DNA from: Plesiocystis pacifica SIR-1
GTDB lineage: Bacteria > Myxococcota_A > Polyangia > Nannocystales > Nannocystaceae
Direction of reading: 5' to 3'
Length of the DNA: 64,000 bases
NCBI RefSeq assembly: GCF_000170895.1
Contig: NZ_ABCS01000011.1
Span: forward strand, 62,001-126,000
In this document: positions 46,616-55,492 of the stretch, in pieces
Layout of the letters: the number at the start of each line of letters is the position of its first letter
Numbering within the stretch: the first letter of the stretch is position 1
Program-made: the position numbers and the translations under genes
Notes under the pieces: model-generated
The model's database searches: none
Told to the model about the DNA's origin: nothing
The model's input: the letters and a program-made list of their open reading frames with translations, nothing else

Positions 46616-49600
46616 CTAGCCCTGCTCGCCTTCGGGAGCCGCCTCTGCGGCTCCCTTTTTTTCGTCCTTGGCCCGGGCCTTCACGCTCAGATCGAGGCGC
46701 TCGCCGTCCCGGCGCAGCTCCAGGCGGACGCTCTGCCCCGCGCGCACGCGGCTGTTCGAGAGCTTCTGGGCCGCCGTGCCGGCGCCGAGGCTGGCCACGG
46801 ACTCGCCGTCGATGGTCAGGACCTCGTCCCCGGGCACGACCCCGGCGTCCTCGGCCGCGCCGCCCACGTCGATGGAGCGGACCCACAGACGCACCGGCGC
46901 GGGCTTGCCCGGCTCGGCCGGCTCCGGATCGGGCTCCTCGTCGCTCGCCTCGAGGTCCGTCCCCGGCGGCCGCGGGCGCTCGTCCCAGGTCGCCGTGGTC
47001 ACGCGCATGCCCAGGTCGCCGCGCTCGTCCCGGGGCACGGACTCGGTCTGCGTGCCCTTGACGGTGCCCAGGTCGAGGGTCTCCCCAGGCTCGAGCTCGA
47101 AGTCGACGACGGCCACGGCCGCGGCGCTGCCCAGGTCGATGTCCGGGTCCATGAAGGTCAGCGTGCCCTTGCCCGGCGGCACCTCGTCGATGACGAAGCG
47201 CCCGTCGTAGCCGGTCTTGGGCCCCTGCCCCGTCAGCAGGCCCATGCCCCCCTGCCCCCGCGAGGCGTTGCTCTCGGTGGTCATCAGCACGGCCATGCCG
47301 CGCAGGGCCTCGCCGTCGGCGGCGTTGATGAGCTCGCCCTCGAGGCTGCCCCAGGCGTCGAGCTGGAGCTCCACGCGCTCCCGGGAGCTCTCGCCGAGCT
47401 CGACCAGTGTCGTGGCCGAGCCGCCGTCGGCGGTGACGACGATCTCGTACTTGCCCGGGTCGAGGCGGTCGAAGCTGAACTCGCCCGAAGGATCGTTGAC
47501 CCGGGTCGTGCGCGAGACCGAGCCGCTGAGCGCGACGGTGTACTTGGGCACGGCCTTGCCCTTGGCGAGCACCTTGCCGTCGAGGCCGCCGAGGGTCTCG
47601 AGGGTCAGGGTCACCCGCGTGCCCACGCCGACGCCGGGCGAGACCCCGTCCTGCGTGGCCCGGGCGCCGCCCCGCTCGCCCTCGGCGACGAGGTTGTAGG
47701 CGCGATCGCGGCGCAGCTCGGTGATCACGAAGAAGCCGTTTTCGTCGGTCAGCACCGGCGGCTCGGCGAAGTAGGCCGACTGCGTCCAGTCCCGGCGATC
47801 GGCCCGCTCCTTCTCGGGGGTCACGCCCTCGACGGTCTCGGTCTCCTCTTGGCCCGGGCGCATGGCGGCCATGAAGGCGTCGGAGCTGACGTCGAGGGCC
47901 GCGGTCACGAAGGCGTCGGGCACCGGGACGCCGTCGGCGTCGACGACCTGGCCCTCGATGAGCCCGTCCCGGGGCGACACGCGCAGCTCGAGGAAGGTGT
48001 CGTTGACGGTGTCCTCGATGTTCAGCTCGAGGGGCTGGACCTCCTCGTCCTCGCCGCTGCCCTTGGGCTCGGGGCCGGCCCCGGGCGCCCAGCTCATCGC
48101 CCGGCCCTTGCTGTCCTTGACGATGACCAGGTGCTTGCCCGGGTCGAGGCCGCGCACGGAGTAGCGCCCGTCCTCGCCCGTGGGCGCAGCGCCCGTCTCC
48201 GGACCGCCGAAGTTCATCTGGATGTCGCCGGGGCCCTCGGGGTCCGCCGGGGTCACCGAGACCGTCACGCCGGCCTGGGGCGCGCCGGTGGAGTCGAGCA
48301 CCGTCCCGGCCACCGTGGCGCCCTTTTCCATGGCCACGGTCACGCCCTCGAGGTCCTCGCCGCCGAGTTTGACCTCGAGCTCGCCCTTGTAGCCGTCGTC
48401 GCTCTCGGCGGTCAGGGTCAGGGGGCGGCCGCCGCTGAGGCCCCCGCCCGGGGTCAGCGGCCCGAGCTCGAACTCGCCGTTTTCGTCGGCGATGGCCCAG
48501 GCCATGCCGTCGGCCATCATCCCGCCGAGGTTGCCCAAGCTGGCCTCCTCGGGGTTGGGGCGCAACGCGATGCGGGCCTGCCGAGGCGGCTCCACACGAC
48601 CCCGGATGCGCACGCCGGTGTCGAGCTCGATGAGCAGATCGGTGATGTCCGAGTCCTGGACCACGGCCGTCGCCCCGGTCAGGGTCAGCAGGTTCTCCTC
48701 CCCGACCGCGCCGACTTGGAAGGTGCCCGTGGGCACGCCGAGGATCTCGAAGTAGCCGTCGCTGCTCGTCGGCGCCGTGGCCACGAGCAGCGCGGGCGGC
48801 TGGAGCTGCCACGCCCCCACGAGCACGCCCTCGATGGCGCCCTCGGGGTCGCCATCGGGGACCACGAAGCCCGAGAGGGTGTAGGCGCGGTCGACCCACA
48901 GCTCGACGCCGGACACGGGCTCGCCGATGCCCACGGCGACCTCGACGGGGCTGGTCGTCGCGTAGCCGGCCGCCGCCGCCGAGATCTTGACCACCCCCGA
49001 GCGCAGGCCCCGGAGGCGGAAGCGGCCGGCGTCGTCGGTCACGACCACCGAGCCGTCGAGGCTGATGTTGGTCGTGAACCCGCCCATGCCGCCCATGCGC
49101 GAGTCGGCGAAGGTCACCCGCGCGCCGGCGACGGGCTTGCCCCCTTCGGCGCCCTCGGCCCGGGCGAGCACGACCCCCTCGATGGTCCCGCCGGGGACCA
49201 GGCGGAAGTCCTCGGTCCGCGCGGCGTCGAGGACCTCCGTCAGCCGGACGTCGCCGACATAGTCCGCGTGCAGCGTGGACATGGCGTAGCGGCCGTTGGC
49301 CACGGACACGGAGTAGCGCCCCTCCTCGTCGCTGATGACGGCCAGGGGCACCTGGCGAAAGCCAAAGTTGGCCCCGCCGGCCTCTTGGATCTGCACGAGC
49401 ACGCCCTCGATGGGGCCGCCGTCGATGTCCGAGATGGTCCCCGAGATCGGGTTGCCGCCCGCGCGCAGGGCCAGGTCGAAGGTGCGCGCGGCGTCCTTGG
49501 CCTTGGGCCCGAACACCTGCACGTCCGCGCGCTGTCCGGGCAGGAAGCCGTCAGCCGTGGCAGAGAGCAGGTAGCGCCCGGGCAGCACGGCGTCGAGCTG

Positions 49601-49975
49601 CCAGCCGCCGTTGGCGTCCGTCACGACCATGAGCGGCTGCGAGGGCTCACCGGCCTCGGGCGCCTGGCCGCGGAACACCCCCTTGCGCGAGAGCAGGACC
49701 ACCGCGCCCTCGATGCCCTCGCCGTCGTCGGCCCGGGTCACGCGGCCGCCGATGCTCGCTGGCGCCTCGAAGTCGAGGCCATCGGCGGACGAGCGAAGCG
49801 CCCGCTTGCGGCGCAGGGCCTCCGCGGGATCCACGGTCTGCGCGACCTCCTCGTCGGCGTCCTCGGGGCCCTCACTGCCCCTTTGCTTCCACAGCAGGGC
49901 CGCCGCGATCACCACGGCCAGGACAATCCCGCCGATCACGGCCCACTTCATCGTCGAGGAGTTGCGCTCGGTCAT
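46616..49975 (-). CDS. Large envelope protein with carboxypeptidase-regulatory-like repeats and C-terminal PDZ domain
   Basis: 1,119 residues. One N-terminal membrane helix (WAVIGGIVLAVVIAAALLW, about 10-28) precedes an Arg-rich linker and then about nine beta-sandwich repeats of the CarboxypepD_reg type. These are recognisable by openings such as SIGGRVTRADDGEGIEGAVV, ISGTISDIDGGPIEGVLVQ, VAGTVLDSTGAPQAGVTV and IEGQVVDADGVPVPDAFV, and by DENGxF/Y motifs. A PDZ domain closes the protein (about 1025-1100: AAEDAGVVPGDEVLTIDGES). No protease domain is present. Probably an anchored periplasmic scaffold. The start is ATG 49975; ATG 50005 would add ten residues. Confidence 0.8.
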   Translation of the reverse strand: MTERNSSTMKWAVIGGIVLAVVIAAALLWKQRGSEGPEDADEEVAQTVDPAEALRRKRALRSSADGLDFEAPASIGGRVTRADDGEGIEGAVVLLSRKGVFRGQAPEAGEPSQPLMVVTDANGGWQLDAVLPGRYLLSATADGFLPGQRADVQVFGPKAKDAARTFDLALRAGGNPISGTISDIDGGPIEGVLVQIQEAGGANFGFRQVPLAVISDEEGRYSVSVANGRYAMSTLHADYVGDVRLTEVLDAARTEDFRLVPGGTIEGVVLARAEGAEGGKPVAGARVTFADSRMGGMGGFTTNISLDGSVVVTDDAGRFRLRGLRSGVVKISAAAAGYATTSPVEVAVGIGEPVSGVELWVDRAYTLSGFVVPDGDPEGAIEGVLVGAWQLQPPALLVATAPTSSDGYFEILGVPTGTFQVGAVGEENLLTLTGATAVVQDSDITDLLIELDTGVRIRGRVEPPRQARIALRPNPEEASLGNLGGMMADGMAWAIADENGEFELGPLTPGGGLSGGRPLTLTAESDDGYKGELEVKLGGEDLEGVTVAMEKGATVAGTVLDSTGAPQAGVTVSVTPADPEGPGDIQMNFGGPETGAAPTGEDGRYSVRGLDPGKHLVIVKDSKGRAMSWAPGAGPEPKGSGEDEEVQPLELNIEDTVNDTFLELRVSPRDGLIEGQVVDADGVPVPDAFVTAALDVSSDAFMAAMRPGQEETETVEGVTPEKERADRRDWTQSAYFAEPPVLTDENGFFVITELRRDRAYNLVAEGERGGARATQDGVSPGVGVGTRVTLTLETLGGLDGKVLAKGKAVPKYTVALSGSVSRTTRVNDPSGEFSFDRLDPGKYEIVVTADGGSATTLVELGESSRERVELQLDAWGSLEGELINAADGEALRGMAVLMTTESNASRGQGGMGLLTGQGPKTGYDGRFVIDEVPPGKGTLTFMDPDIDLGSAAAVAVVDFELEPGETLDLGTVKGTQTESVPRDERGDLGMRVTTATWDERPRPPGTDLEASDEEPDPEPAEPGKPAPVRLWVRSIDVGGAAEDAGVVPGDEVLTIDGESVASLGAGTAAQKLSNSRVRAGQSVRLELRRDGERLDLSVKARAKDEKKGAAEAAPEGEQG
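46634..46662 (+). terminator. Intrinsic terminator inside the opposing gene's 3' end
   Basis: A 9-bp stem GGGAGCCGC/GCGGCTCCC with a CTCT loop is followed by T7. It lies 25 bp beyond the stop of the plus-strand lipoprotein (45479-46609), within the last 16 codons of the minus-strand gene, where it encodes KKGAAEAAPEG. Confidence 0.9.
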
Positions 49976-49990
49976 CCTTCGCTCGCAGCA

Positions 49991-50023
49991 GCGCCATCCT
50001 CGCATGTCACGAGGACGCGGCGC
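49991..50023 (-). terminator. Possible hairpin between alr and the PDZ protein gene
   Basis: A 6-bp stem (TCCTCG/CGAGGA) and an outer 5-bp stem (GCGCC/GGCGC) are separated by an asymmetric internal loop, 33 bp beyond the alr stop and 16 bp before the start of the large protein. No T-run. It could be a terminator or a leader structure. Confidence 0.35.
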
Positions 50024-50056
50024 TCCCTAGAGCGTGTCGCTCGGCTGCGTTTTGTC

Positions 50057-51265
50057 TCAGAGGGGTCGTCGAGGAACGCGCTTGGACAGGCCGCAGGTGA
50101 CCTCGTAGGGGATCAGCTGGGCCCAATCGGCGAGCTCGTAGAGGTCGATGCGTTCCCGCCCCTGGGTCCCCATCAAGGTCACCCGCTCGCCTTCCCGGGC
50201 GTCCGGCAGCTCGGTGACGTCGACCATGGACAGGTCCATGGTGATGTTGCCGACGACGGGGCAGCGATGCCCGCGGATCAGCATCTGCGCCCGGCCGCTC
50301 ATGGTCCGCGGGTAGCCGTCGCCGTAGCCCACGGGCACGATGCCGAGGCGAGAGGGCCGATCGAGGACCTGGCGGTGGCCGTAGGACACGGCCGTGCCCG
50401 CCGGCAGCTCGCGGATCCCCAGCAAGCGCGAGTGCACCCCCATGGCCATGCGCAGCTCGGGGAGCTCGACCGCCCGACTCGAGCCCGCGCCGTAGAGCGC
50501 GATGCCGGGTCGGACCATGTCGAGGTGGGCCTCGCTAAAGCGGACCAGGCCGGCGCTGTTGCACACGTGGCGGATCGAAGGGTGGATGCGCCGCTCGCCG
50601 AGGACGCGCAGGCAGGCCTGGAAGCGCTCGAGCTGGCGCGCGCTGGTCAGGGCGTCCTCCGCATCGTCGGCGCAGGCGAAGTGGGTCATGACCCCCTCGA
50701 TGCGCAGCTCGCTGGCGGCGTGGGCCTGGTACCAGTCCAAGAGCGCGCCGAGGTCTTCCGGCAGCACGCCCAGGCGAGACATGCCCGTGTCGATCTTGAT
50801 GTGCACCGGCAAGGTCGCCGCGCCGCTGCGGCGGACGGCCGAGGTGAGCAGCTGAAAGTGCTGCGGCGACCAGACCACCGGGGTCAGGGCGCCGTGGACG
50901 ATGACGTCCTCCGAGCCCGGGTGGACGCCGCTGAGCACGAGCACCGGCGCCCGGACGCCGTGCTGGCGCAGCTCGACGCCCTCTTCCACCAAGGACACCG
51001 CCAGGCCCCAGGCGCCGGCGTCGACGAAGGCCCGGGCGCTCTCGACGGCCCCGTGGCCGTAGCCGTCAGCCTTGACCACCGCGAGCACCCGGCAGCGCTC
51101 CCCGACGTGGGCCTGGACCGTGCGCAGGTTGTGGGCCAGGGCGCCCTCGTCCACGGACGCCCAGGTCGGGCGGACCTCGACGCTGCGTGGTTGGCGACGC
51201 TCCCGAGAGCGGCGCTCGGGGCCGGTGTAGGCCAGGGCCTTGGGCTGGGGCTGAGAGTTGCTCAC
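50057..51265 (-). CDS. alr: Alanine racemase
   Basis: Alr is a PLP enzyme converting L- to D-alanine for peptidoglycan. The 402-residue product has the PLP-lysine motif VVKADGYGHG (Lys65), HIKIDTGMSRLG, THFACADD, HVCNSAGLVRF, VRPGIALYG, AVSYGHRQV, and the C-terminal GNITMDLSMVDVT. The start is GTG 51265. The first 30 residues form an extra N-terminal tail containing TGPERRSRERRQPR, a basic motif seen at the N-termini of some bacterial signalling proteins but not needed for racemase activity. It is divergent from the CAP-domain lipoprotein. Confidence 0.95.
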   Translation of the reverse strand: MSNSQPQPKALAYTGPERRSRERRQPRSVEVRPTWASVDEGALAHNLRTVQAHVGERCRVLAVVKADGYGHGAVESARAFVDAGAWGLAVSLVEEGVELRQHGVRAPVLVLSGVHPGSEDVIVHGALTPVVWSPQHFQLLTSAVRRSGAATLPVHIKIDTGMSRLGVLPEDLGALLDWYQAHAASELRIEGVMTHFACADDAEDALTSARQLERFQACLRVLGERRIHPSIRHVCNSAGLVRFSEAHLDMVRPGIALYGAGSSRAVELPELRMAMGVHSRLLGIRELPAGTAVSYGHRQVLDRPSRLGIVPVGYGDGYPRTMSGRAQMLIRGHRCPVVGNITMDLSMVDVTELPDAREGERVTLMGTQGRERIDLYELADWAQLIPYEVTCGLSKRVPRRPL

Positions 51266-51449
51266 GGGCGGCTGACCGGGACAGAGTAAACAATCGTTGG
51301 TCTCGGTACAGGAGTCCGGAGACGAGCGGAGGGAGTTCACGCCGAAGGGCACGGCGCCCGGACGCACCGGGCCCTGCGATGCTTCCCACCGCGCGGACCT
51401 TGGCGGACCTGTGCGACACTCGCCGTTGGCCACTTGGGGTCCTTGGGCG

Positions 51450-52598
51450 ATGTCGAACACCAGCACTTTCCGTTGTCTCGGGCCCCTCGCCCTGCCCCTG
51501 CTCCTCGCTCTCGGCGCGTGCCCTGCGGGCTCCGGCGACGACGGTGGATCCGAAGACGCCGCGGACGAGGCCGGCGAGACGGGCACGACCTTGCCGGACG
51601 GGACCCACTGCGCCGCCGGCTACACCTGCTGGCCCGACCCCGCCGAGGAGGTCGTGTGGGTCATGAAGGACGACGGCAACGTCAACGGGCCGACCTGCAA
51701 GTCCGTGTGCGAGGGCGCCCTCGGGGAGAACTGTGCCTTCAACGCTTGCGACGCCGGGCGCCCCGTCGCCTACCCCGACATGGCCAGCTTCACCCCCGTC
51801 GCCGAGGGCCTCGGCTTCGCCTGCAAGCCCGGGGGCTGCTGGGACTCCGTCGCGCCCTCCGAGGGCCTCTACCTGGTCTCGATCGACACCGACGAAGAGG
51901 GCGCGAAGAGCTGCTACTTCCCGACCGAGACCGAGCAGCGCTGCGACACCCACCCCGGCAACGCCAACTGCTTTGGCGAGCGCTACTCGGCCGTGTGCCC
52001 CTGCGTCCCCAAGCCCCTCGACGAGGCCTGCGAGTGGGAGTGCCCGCCCAACCACACCACGCAGGCGACCTGGAAGACCGAGGGCAGCAGCTGCGTCGAG
52101 CGCATCAACTACTGGCGCAAGCGGGCCTGCGAGGAGGGCTGGGTCGAGTGCCCGCCCGCCGGCCTCCCGCCCATGGTCGAGTGCACCGCTTGCCACGAGT
52201 GCGCCAACTCGGAGGCCCAGTACGACTCGCAAAACGGCGCCCACGCGTCCTTTGGCCGGTGCGGCGAGCACGTCCAGGGTGAGGGCGGCGGGGCGACCTG
52301 CGCGGACGTCATCGACGCCTTCATCAGCGAGCGCGCCCCCGACGAGAACGGGGTCATGCGCTGCCAGGGCCACTGCGGGCCGATCGTCGCCGCGGGCTGC
52401 CAGACCTTCTTTTGGGGCAAGGCCCAGGACTCCAACTTCCACACCCTCAACTGGCGCTCGTGCAACGTGGACACCTGCCAGAGCTACTGCGACGAGCACC
52501 CCGGGGAGTGCTTCACCCACGAGAGCTCGCCCGCGCTGACCTGCGACGACCCGGGCGTGGACGCCGAGCCCAACCCGGACATCGCCGCCTGCGGCTGA
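51450..52598 (+). CDS. Cysteine-rich lipoprotein with CAP/SCP-like domain
   Basis: 382 residues with a classic lipobox (LLALGAC, cysteine about 25) and an acidic linker. The middle region is rich in cysteine pairs. The C-terminal 180 residues have CAP-superfamily features: ERINYWRKRACEEGW, CTACHECANSEAQYDS, GAHASFGRCGEHVQGEGGGATC, and the HCGPIVAAGC motif near residue 307. CAP proteins are secreted and bind lipids or other ligands; bacterial versions have no uniform function. It lies opposite alr and convergent with the Crp/Fnr regulator. Confidence 0.75.
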   Translation: MSNTSTFRCLGPLALPLLLALGACPAGSGDDGGSEDAADEAGETGTTLPDGTHCAAGYTCWPDPAEEVVWVMKDDGNVNGPTCKSVCEGALGENCAFNACDAGRPVAYPDMASFTPVAEGLGFACKPGGCWDSVAPSEGLYLVSIDTDEEGAKSCYFPTETEQRCDTHPGNANCFGERYSAVCPCVPKPLDEACEWECPPNHTTQATWKTEGSSCVERINYWRKRACEEGWVECPPAGLPPMVECTACHECANSEAQYDSQNGAHASFGRCGEHVQGEGGGATCADVIDAFISERAPDENGVMRCQGHCGPIVAAGCQTFFWGKAQDSNFHTLNWRSCNVDTCQSYCDEHPGECFTHESSPALTCDDPGVDAEPNPDIAACG

Positions 52599-52676
52599 CT
52601 CGACCTGACTCAACCAATTCAAACGACGGCCAGCGCGGACGCGGACCGTCGAGTGCGGTGGAGGGCCAGGCTCAGC

Positions 52677-53399
52677 TCAGGGCGCGGCGCTGTTGCCCAT
52701 CAGGGTCTCGCCGAGGATCATCCGGCGACCGCTCGAGCTGAGCAGGCCGTTGCGAGCCATGGCGCTGAGGGTGCGCGACACGGTCTCGCGGCACGAGCCG
52801 ACCATGCGGGCGAGCTCGGACTGGGTCGGGACCGGGGCGAGGATCCAGCCCTCGTCCGCCGGCGAGTGCCGGCCCTGGCGCTTGGCGAGGCGGACGAGGG
52901 TCCGGCGCAGGCGCTCTTCGACGTCGCACAGGGCCAGGCCGCTGGCCACGGACTCGACCTCGCTGAGCTTCTCGCTCATCAGCTTCATCAAGCGCACGAG
53001 GGTGTTGGAGTCCCGGCGCAGGTGGGCCGAGAGCACGTCGGCGGGGATGCGGGCGATGTCCGTGGCGACCGCGGTCACGGCGGTGGTCGAAGCGCCGACG
53101 CCCTCGACGGCGCAGGACTCGCCGAACACGTCACCCGGCCCGAGGGAGGTCAGGATCAGGTCGCGGCCTCCGTCGGCGGCGCGGACCAGGTTCACCCGGC
53201 CGCGGAGCACGACGTAGAGCCCGTCGGGCTGCTGGCTCTCTCGAATGATGACCGTCTGGCTGGGCTTGCGGGAGCGCACGACGCTCCGGGCGAGGACCTC
53301 GATCTCCTCGTTGCGCGCGGCGGTGAACGGCTCGATGCAGGCGAGCATGTCTTCGACGGACATGCGTTCGAGGGGGATGGACGGGCGGCGGCTCTCCAT
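52677..53399 (-). CDS. Crp/Fnr-family transcriptional regulator
   Basis: 240 residues. The N-terminal cyclic-nucleotide-binding fold is recognisable (IIRESQQPDGLYVVLRGRVNLV, SLGPGDVFGESCAVEG). The dimer helix and a C-terminal winged helix-turn-helix follow (PTQSELARMVGSCRETVSRTLSAMARNGLL). The phosphate-binding cassette has FGES but not the full FGE(x)AL...RxA pattern, so the ligand is unclear. No N-terminal cysteines for an Fnr-type Fe-S cluster are present. It is divergent from thiS, so it might regulate the thiamine genes; this is positional inference only. Confidence 0.9.
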   Translation of the reverse strand: MESRRPSIPLERMSVEDMLACIEPFTAARNEEIEVLARSVVRSRKPSQTVIIRESQQPDGLYVVLRGRVNLVRAADGGRDLILTSLGPGDVFGESCAVEGVGASTTAVTAVATDIARIPADVLSAHLRRDSNTLVRLMKLMSEKLSEVESVASGLALCDVEERLRRTLVRLAKRQGRHSPADEGWILAPVPTQSELARMVGSCRETVSRTLSAMARNGLLSSSGRRMILGETLMGNSAAP

Positions 53400-53758
53400 A
53401 CGCCGGTGATACAGAGCACAGACCGTGCCAGGACAGCGGACGCCTGCATCTAGACCTAAGTCGTTGAAATCATTACATGGTCGTTTTTGCCCCACCCGAC
53501 CCAGGATTGGAGATCGGCTGTTGTATGCACGCCACAGGTGGTGGGGACGAGCAACTGTGCCCTGTGATGCACGCCACGGCGTGCTGGCCCGTACACGTAG
53601 CGCCCGGCCCGCATCCTGCATTGGCTTTCGTCATCGAGGGTCAAGCGTTGCCTGCGAGCAGCGATCGTCTCAGGTCTGGTCAACCCGCTCGCCGGAGAGT
53701 GCGCGGACCGGCTCCCTCCGCTCACCCCAGGCGCGCGCTTTCGAGTAGGGTTCCGCCC
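53400..53758. other. 359-bp divergent regulatory region between crp-like gene and thiS
   Basis: No gene is seen. It contains two direct copies of ATGCACGCCAC (53525-53535 and 53567-53577). The second copy overlaps the perfect inverted repeat GCACGCC-AC-GGCGTGC (53569-53584). The region was checked by eye for a TPP riboswitch (CTGAGA and the downstream conserved helix) and none was found. Confidence 0.5.
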
Positions 53759-53962
53759 GTGCCGACGATCGTCCTGAACGGAGATCCACGCCCCACCCGC
53801 GACGGGCAGACCGTCGCCGAGCTCATCGCCGAGCTCGGCCTCGACAGCCGGCAGGTGGCCGTGGAGCGCAACCGCGAGGTCGTGCCCCGAGCCGAGCATG
53901 GCCAGACCCTGCTCCTCGACGGCGACCAGCTCGAGATCGTGACCTTCGTCGGCGGAGGCTGA
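53759..53962 (+). CDS. thiS: Sulfur carrier protein ThiS
   Basis: A 67-residue ubiquitin-fold protein from GTG 53759, beginning [12 protein letters not shown] and ending in the GG needed for thiocarboxylation (VTFVGGG). It carries the sulfur for thiazole formation by ThiG. The conserved [11 protein letters not shown] segment is present. thiG starts 6 bp downstream. Confidence 0.93.
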   Translation: MPTIVLNGDPRPTRDGQTVAELIAELGLDSRQVAVERNREVVPRAEHGQTLLLDGDQLEIVTFVGGG

Positions 53963-53968
53963 GCCCAC

Positions 53969-54760
53969 ATGACCGAGCAACGAGACACCCCCCCGACGTC
54001 GACCTGGAAGCTGGCTGGCCGCGACCTGAGCTCGCGCCTGATCGTCGGCACCGGCAAGTACGAGGACGCCGAGGAGACCAAGGCCGCGCTCGCGGCGAGC
54101 GGCGCCGAGATCGTGACCGTGGCCCTGCGCCGGGTCGACCTGAAGGCCAAGGACAACCTGCTGAGCTGGATCGACCGCGATCGCTACACCCTGCTGCCCA
54201 ACACCGCGGGCTGCTACACCGCCGACGAGGCCGTCCGGACCCTGCGCCTGGCTCGGGAGCTGGGCATCGCCGACATCGTCAAGCTCGAGGTCATCGGCGA
54301 CCCCACGACCCTGCTGCCCGACAACGAGCAGACCCTCGTCGCCGCCAAGATGCTGATCGACGAGGGCTTCACCGTGCTCCCCTACTGCTCGGCGGATCCC
54401 ATCGTGTGCCGCAAGCTCGAGGAGATCGGCTGCGCGGCGGTCATGCCCCTGGCCGCGCCCATCGGCTCGGGCCTGGGCATCCGTGACCCGCACAACCTCG
54501 AGCTGATCATCGAGGCAGCCAACGTCCCGGTGATCGTCGACGCCGGCGTGGGCACGGCCTCCGACGCGGCCGTCGCCATGGAGCTCGGCTGCGACGGCGT
54601 GCTCATGAACACCGCCATCGCCGCGGCCAAGGACCCGATCAAGATGGCGAACGCCATGCGCCTGGGCATCCAGGCCGGGCGCCTCGCCTTCGAAGCGGGA
54701 CGGATGCCCAAGCGTCGCCACGCCCACGCCTCGAGCCCGACCATCGGGCTCATCGAGTAG
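53969..54760 (+). CDS. thiG: Thiazole synthase
   Basis: ThiG forms the thiazole phosphate ring of thiamine from deoxyxylulose 5-phosphate, dehydroglycine and ThiS-thiocarboxylate. The 263-residue protein has the full TIM-barrel signature: [10 protein letters not shown], the Schiff-base lysine in VKLEVIGD (Lys105), [42 protein letters not shown] and GVLMNTAIA. Spacing to thiS (6 bp) and to the next gene (9 bp) indicates one operon. Confidence 0.96.
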   Translation: MTEQRDTPPTSTWKLAGRDLSSRLIVGTGKYEDAEETKAALAASGAEIVTVALRRVDLKAKDNLLSWIDRDRYTLLPNTAGCYTADEAVRTLRLARELGIADIVKLEVIGDPTTLLPDNEQTLVAAKMLIDEGFTVLPYCSADPIVCRKLEEIGCAAVMPLAAPIGSGLGIRDPHNLELIIEAANVPVIVDAGVGTASDAAVAMELGCDGVLMNTAIAAAKDPIKMANAMRLGIQAGRLAFEAGRMPKRRHAHASSPTIGLIE

Positions 54761-54769
54761 CGCGCGCCG

Positions 54770-55492
54770 ATGACCGCCGCGGTCCCCTTCCGGATCCTGG
54801 CGATCACCCCGCCGAGGCCTGACCCCGACGCCTTCACGCCGGCGCGGGTTCGGGCCCTCGTCGACGCGTGGCGACCGATGCTCCCGGGTGCCGGTGGGCC
54901 CGGGCTCGCGCTGCTGCTGCGGGAACCCGGCGCGAGTCTGGAGCGGACGCTGGCAATTTCGGAGACCCTTCGGGGCGCTGCCGCAGACGCGAACATTCCC
55001 GTCCTGACCTCGATTCATCCCAGTGATCTCGAGGGGTTGAGCGCCACTCCTCGAGTGACGCTCGAAGGGCTGCGAGGGGTTCAGCTCAAGGCCGACGCCG
55101 AGCCTCGAGCCGTCGCGCGAGCCCGGAAGCTCGGGCTCACAGCATCTTCTTGGTGGGTCGGACGCTCGTGTCACGGCGCGCCTCCCGAGCAGCTCGGCGC
55201 CGCCGACTACGAGTGCTTCGCCCCGGTATTCACGCCGCGCACCAAACAGCTCGGGGTCGACAAGCAGGCCGCGGGCCTCGACGCCCTGCGCCCCTGGGTC
55301 GCTCGGGGCGTGCCCGTGTTCGCCCTGGGCGGCCTGACACCCGACAACGCCACCCGCTGCCTGAGCGCCGGAGCCCACGGCGTCGCCGGAATCAGCCTCT
55401 TCTTTGGCGATGCGGGCCTCGTTGCCGACAATGCCGCGCAGTTGTGCGCCGCGTTTCGGCGCGCACCCGCCCGCCATGCTGCGCCGCCGTGA
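54770..55492 (+). CDS. ThiE/TenI-like thiamine phosphate synthase family protein
   Basis: 240 residues with late-barrel ThiE/TenI features: ADYECFAPVFTPRTK, VFALGGLTPDNATRCLSAGAHGVAGISLFF. The equivalent of the G(V/I)SxH segment is WVGRSCHG. The N-terminal half is divergent (LAITPPRPDPDAFTP instead of the usual YLVTD start) and I do not see the acidic Mg2+ ligands expected in a classical ThiE. It may be an active divergent ThiE, supported by its place after thiSG, or a TenI-like aromatase. Its last 17 bases overlap the next gene. Confidence 0.7.
   Translation: MTAAVPFRILAITPPRPDPDAFTPARVRALVDAWRPMLPGAGGPGLALLLREPGASLERTLAISETLRGAAADANIPVLTSIHPSDLEGLSATPRVTLEGLRGVQLKADAEPRAVARARKLGLTASSWWVGRSCHGAPPEQLGAADYECFAPVFTPRTKQLGVDKQAAGLDALRPWVARGVPVFALGGLTPDNATRCLSAGAHGVAGISLFFGDAGLVADNAAQLCAAFRRAPARHAAPP

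Noticed and set aside
53402..53758. TPP riboswitch upstream of thiS
   Set aside because: The conserved CTGAGA core and its partner helix could not be found by eye.
55404..55475. Upstream extension of the signal-peptidase homologue into the thiE-like gene
   Set aside because: The extra codons are a shadow of the thiE-like frame; the basic N-terminus before the membrane helix starts at 55476.
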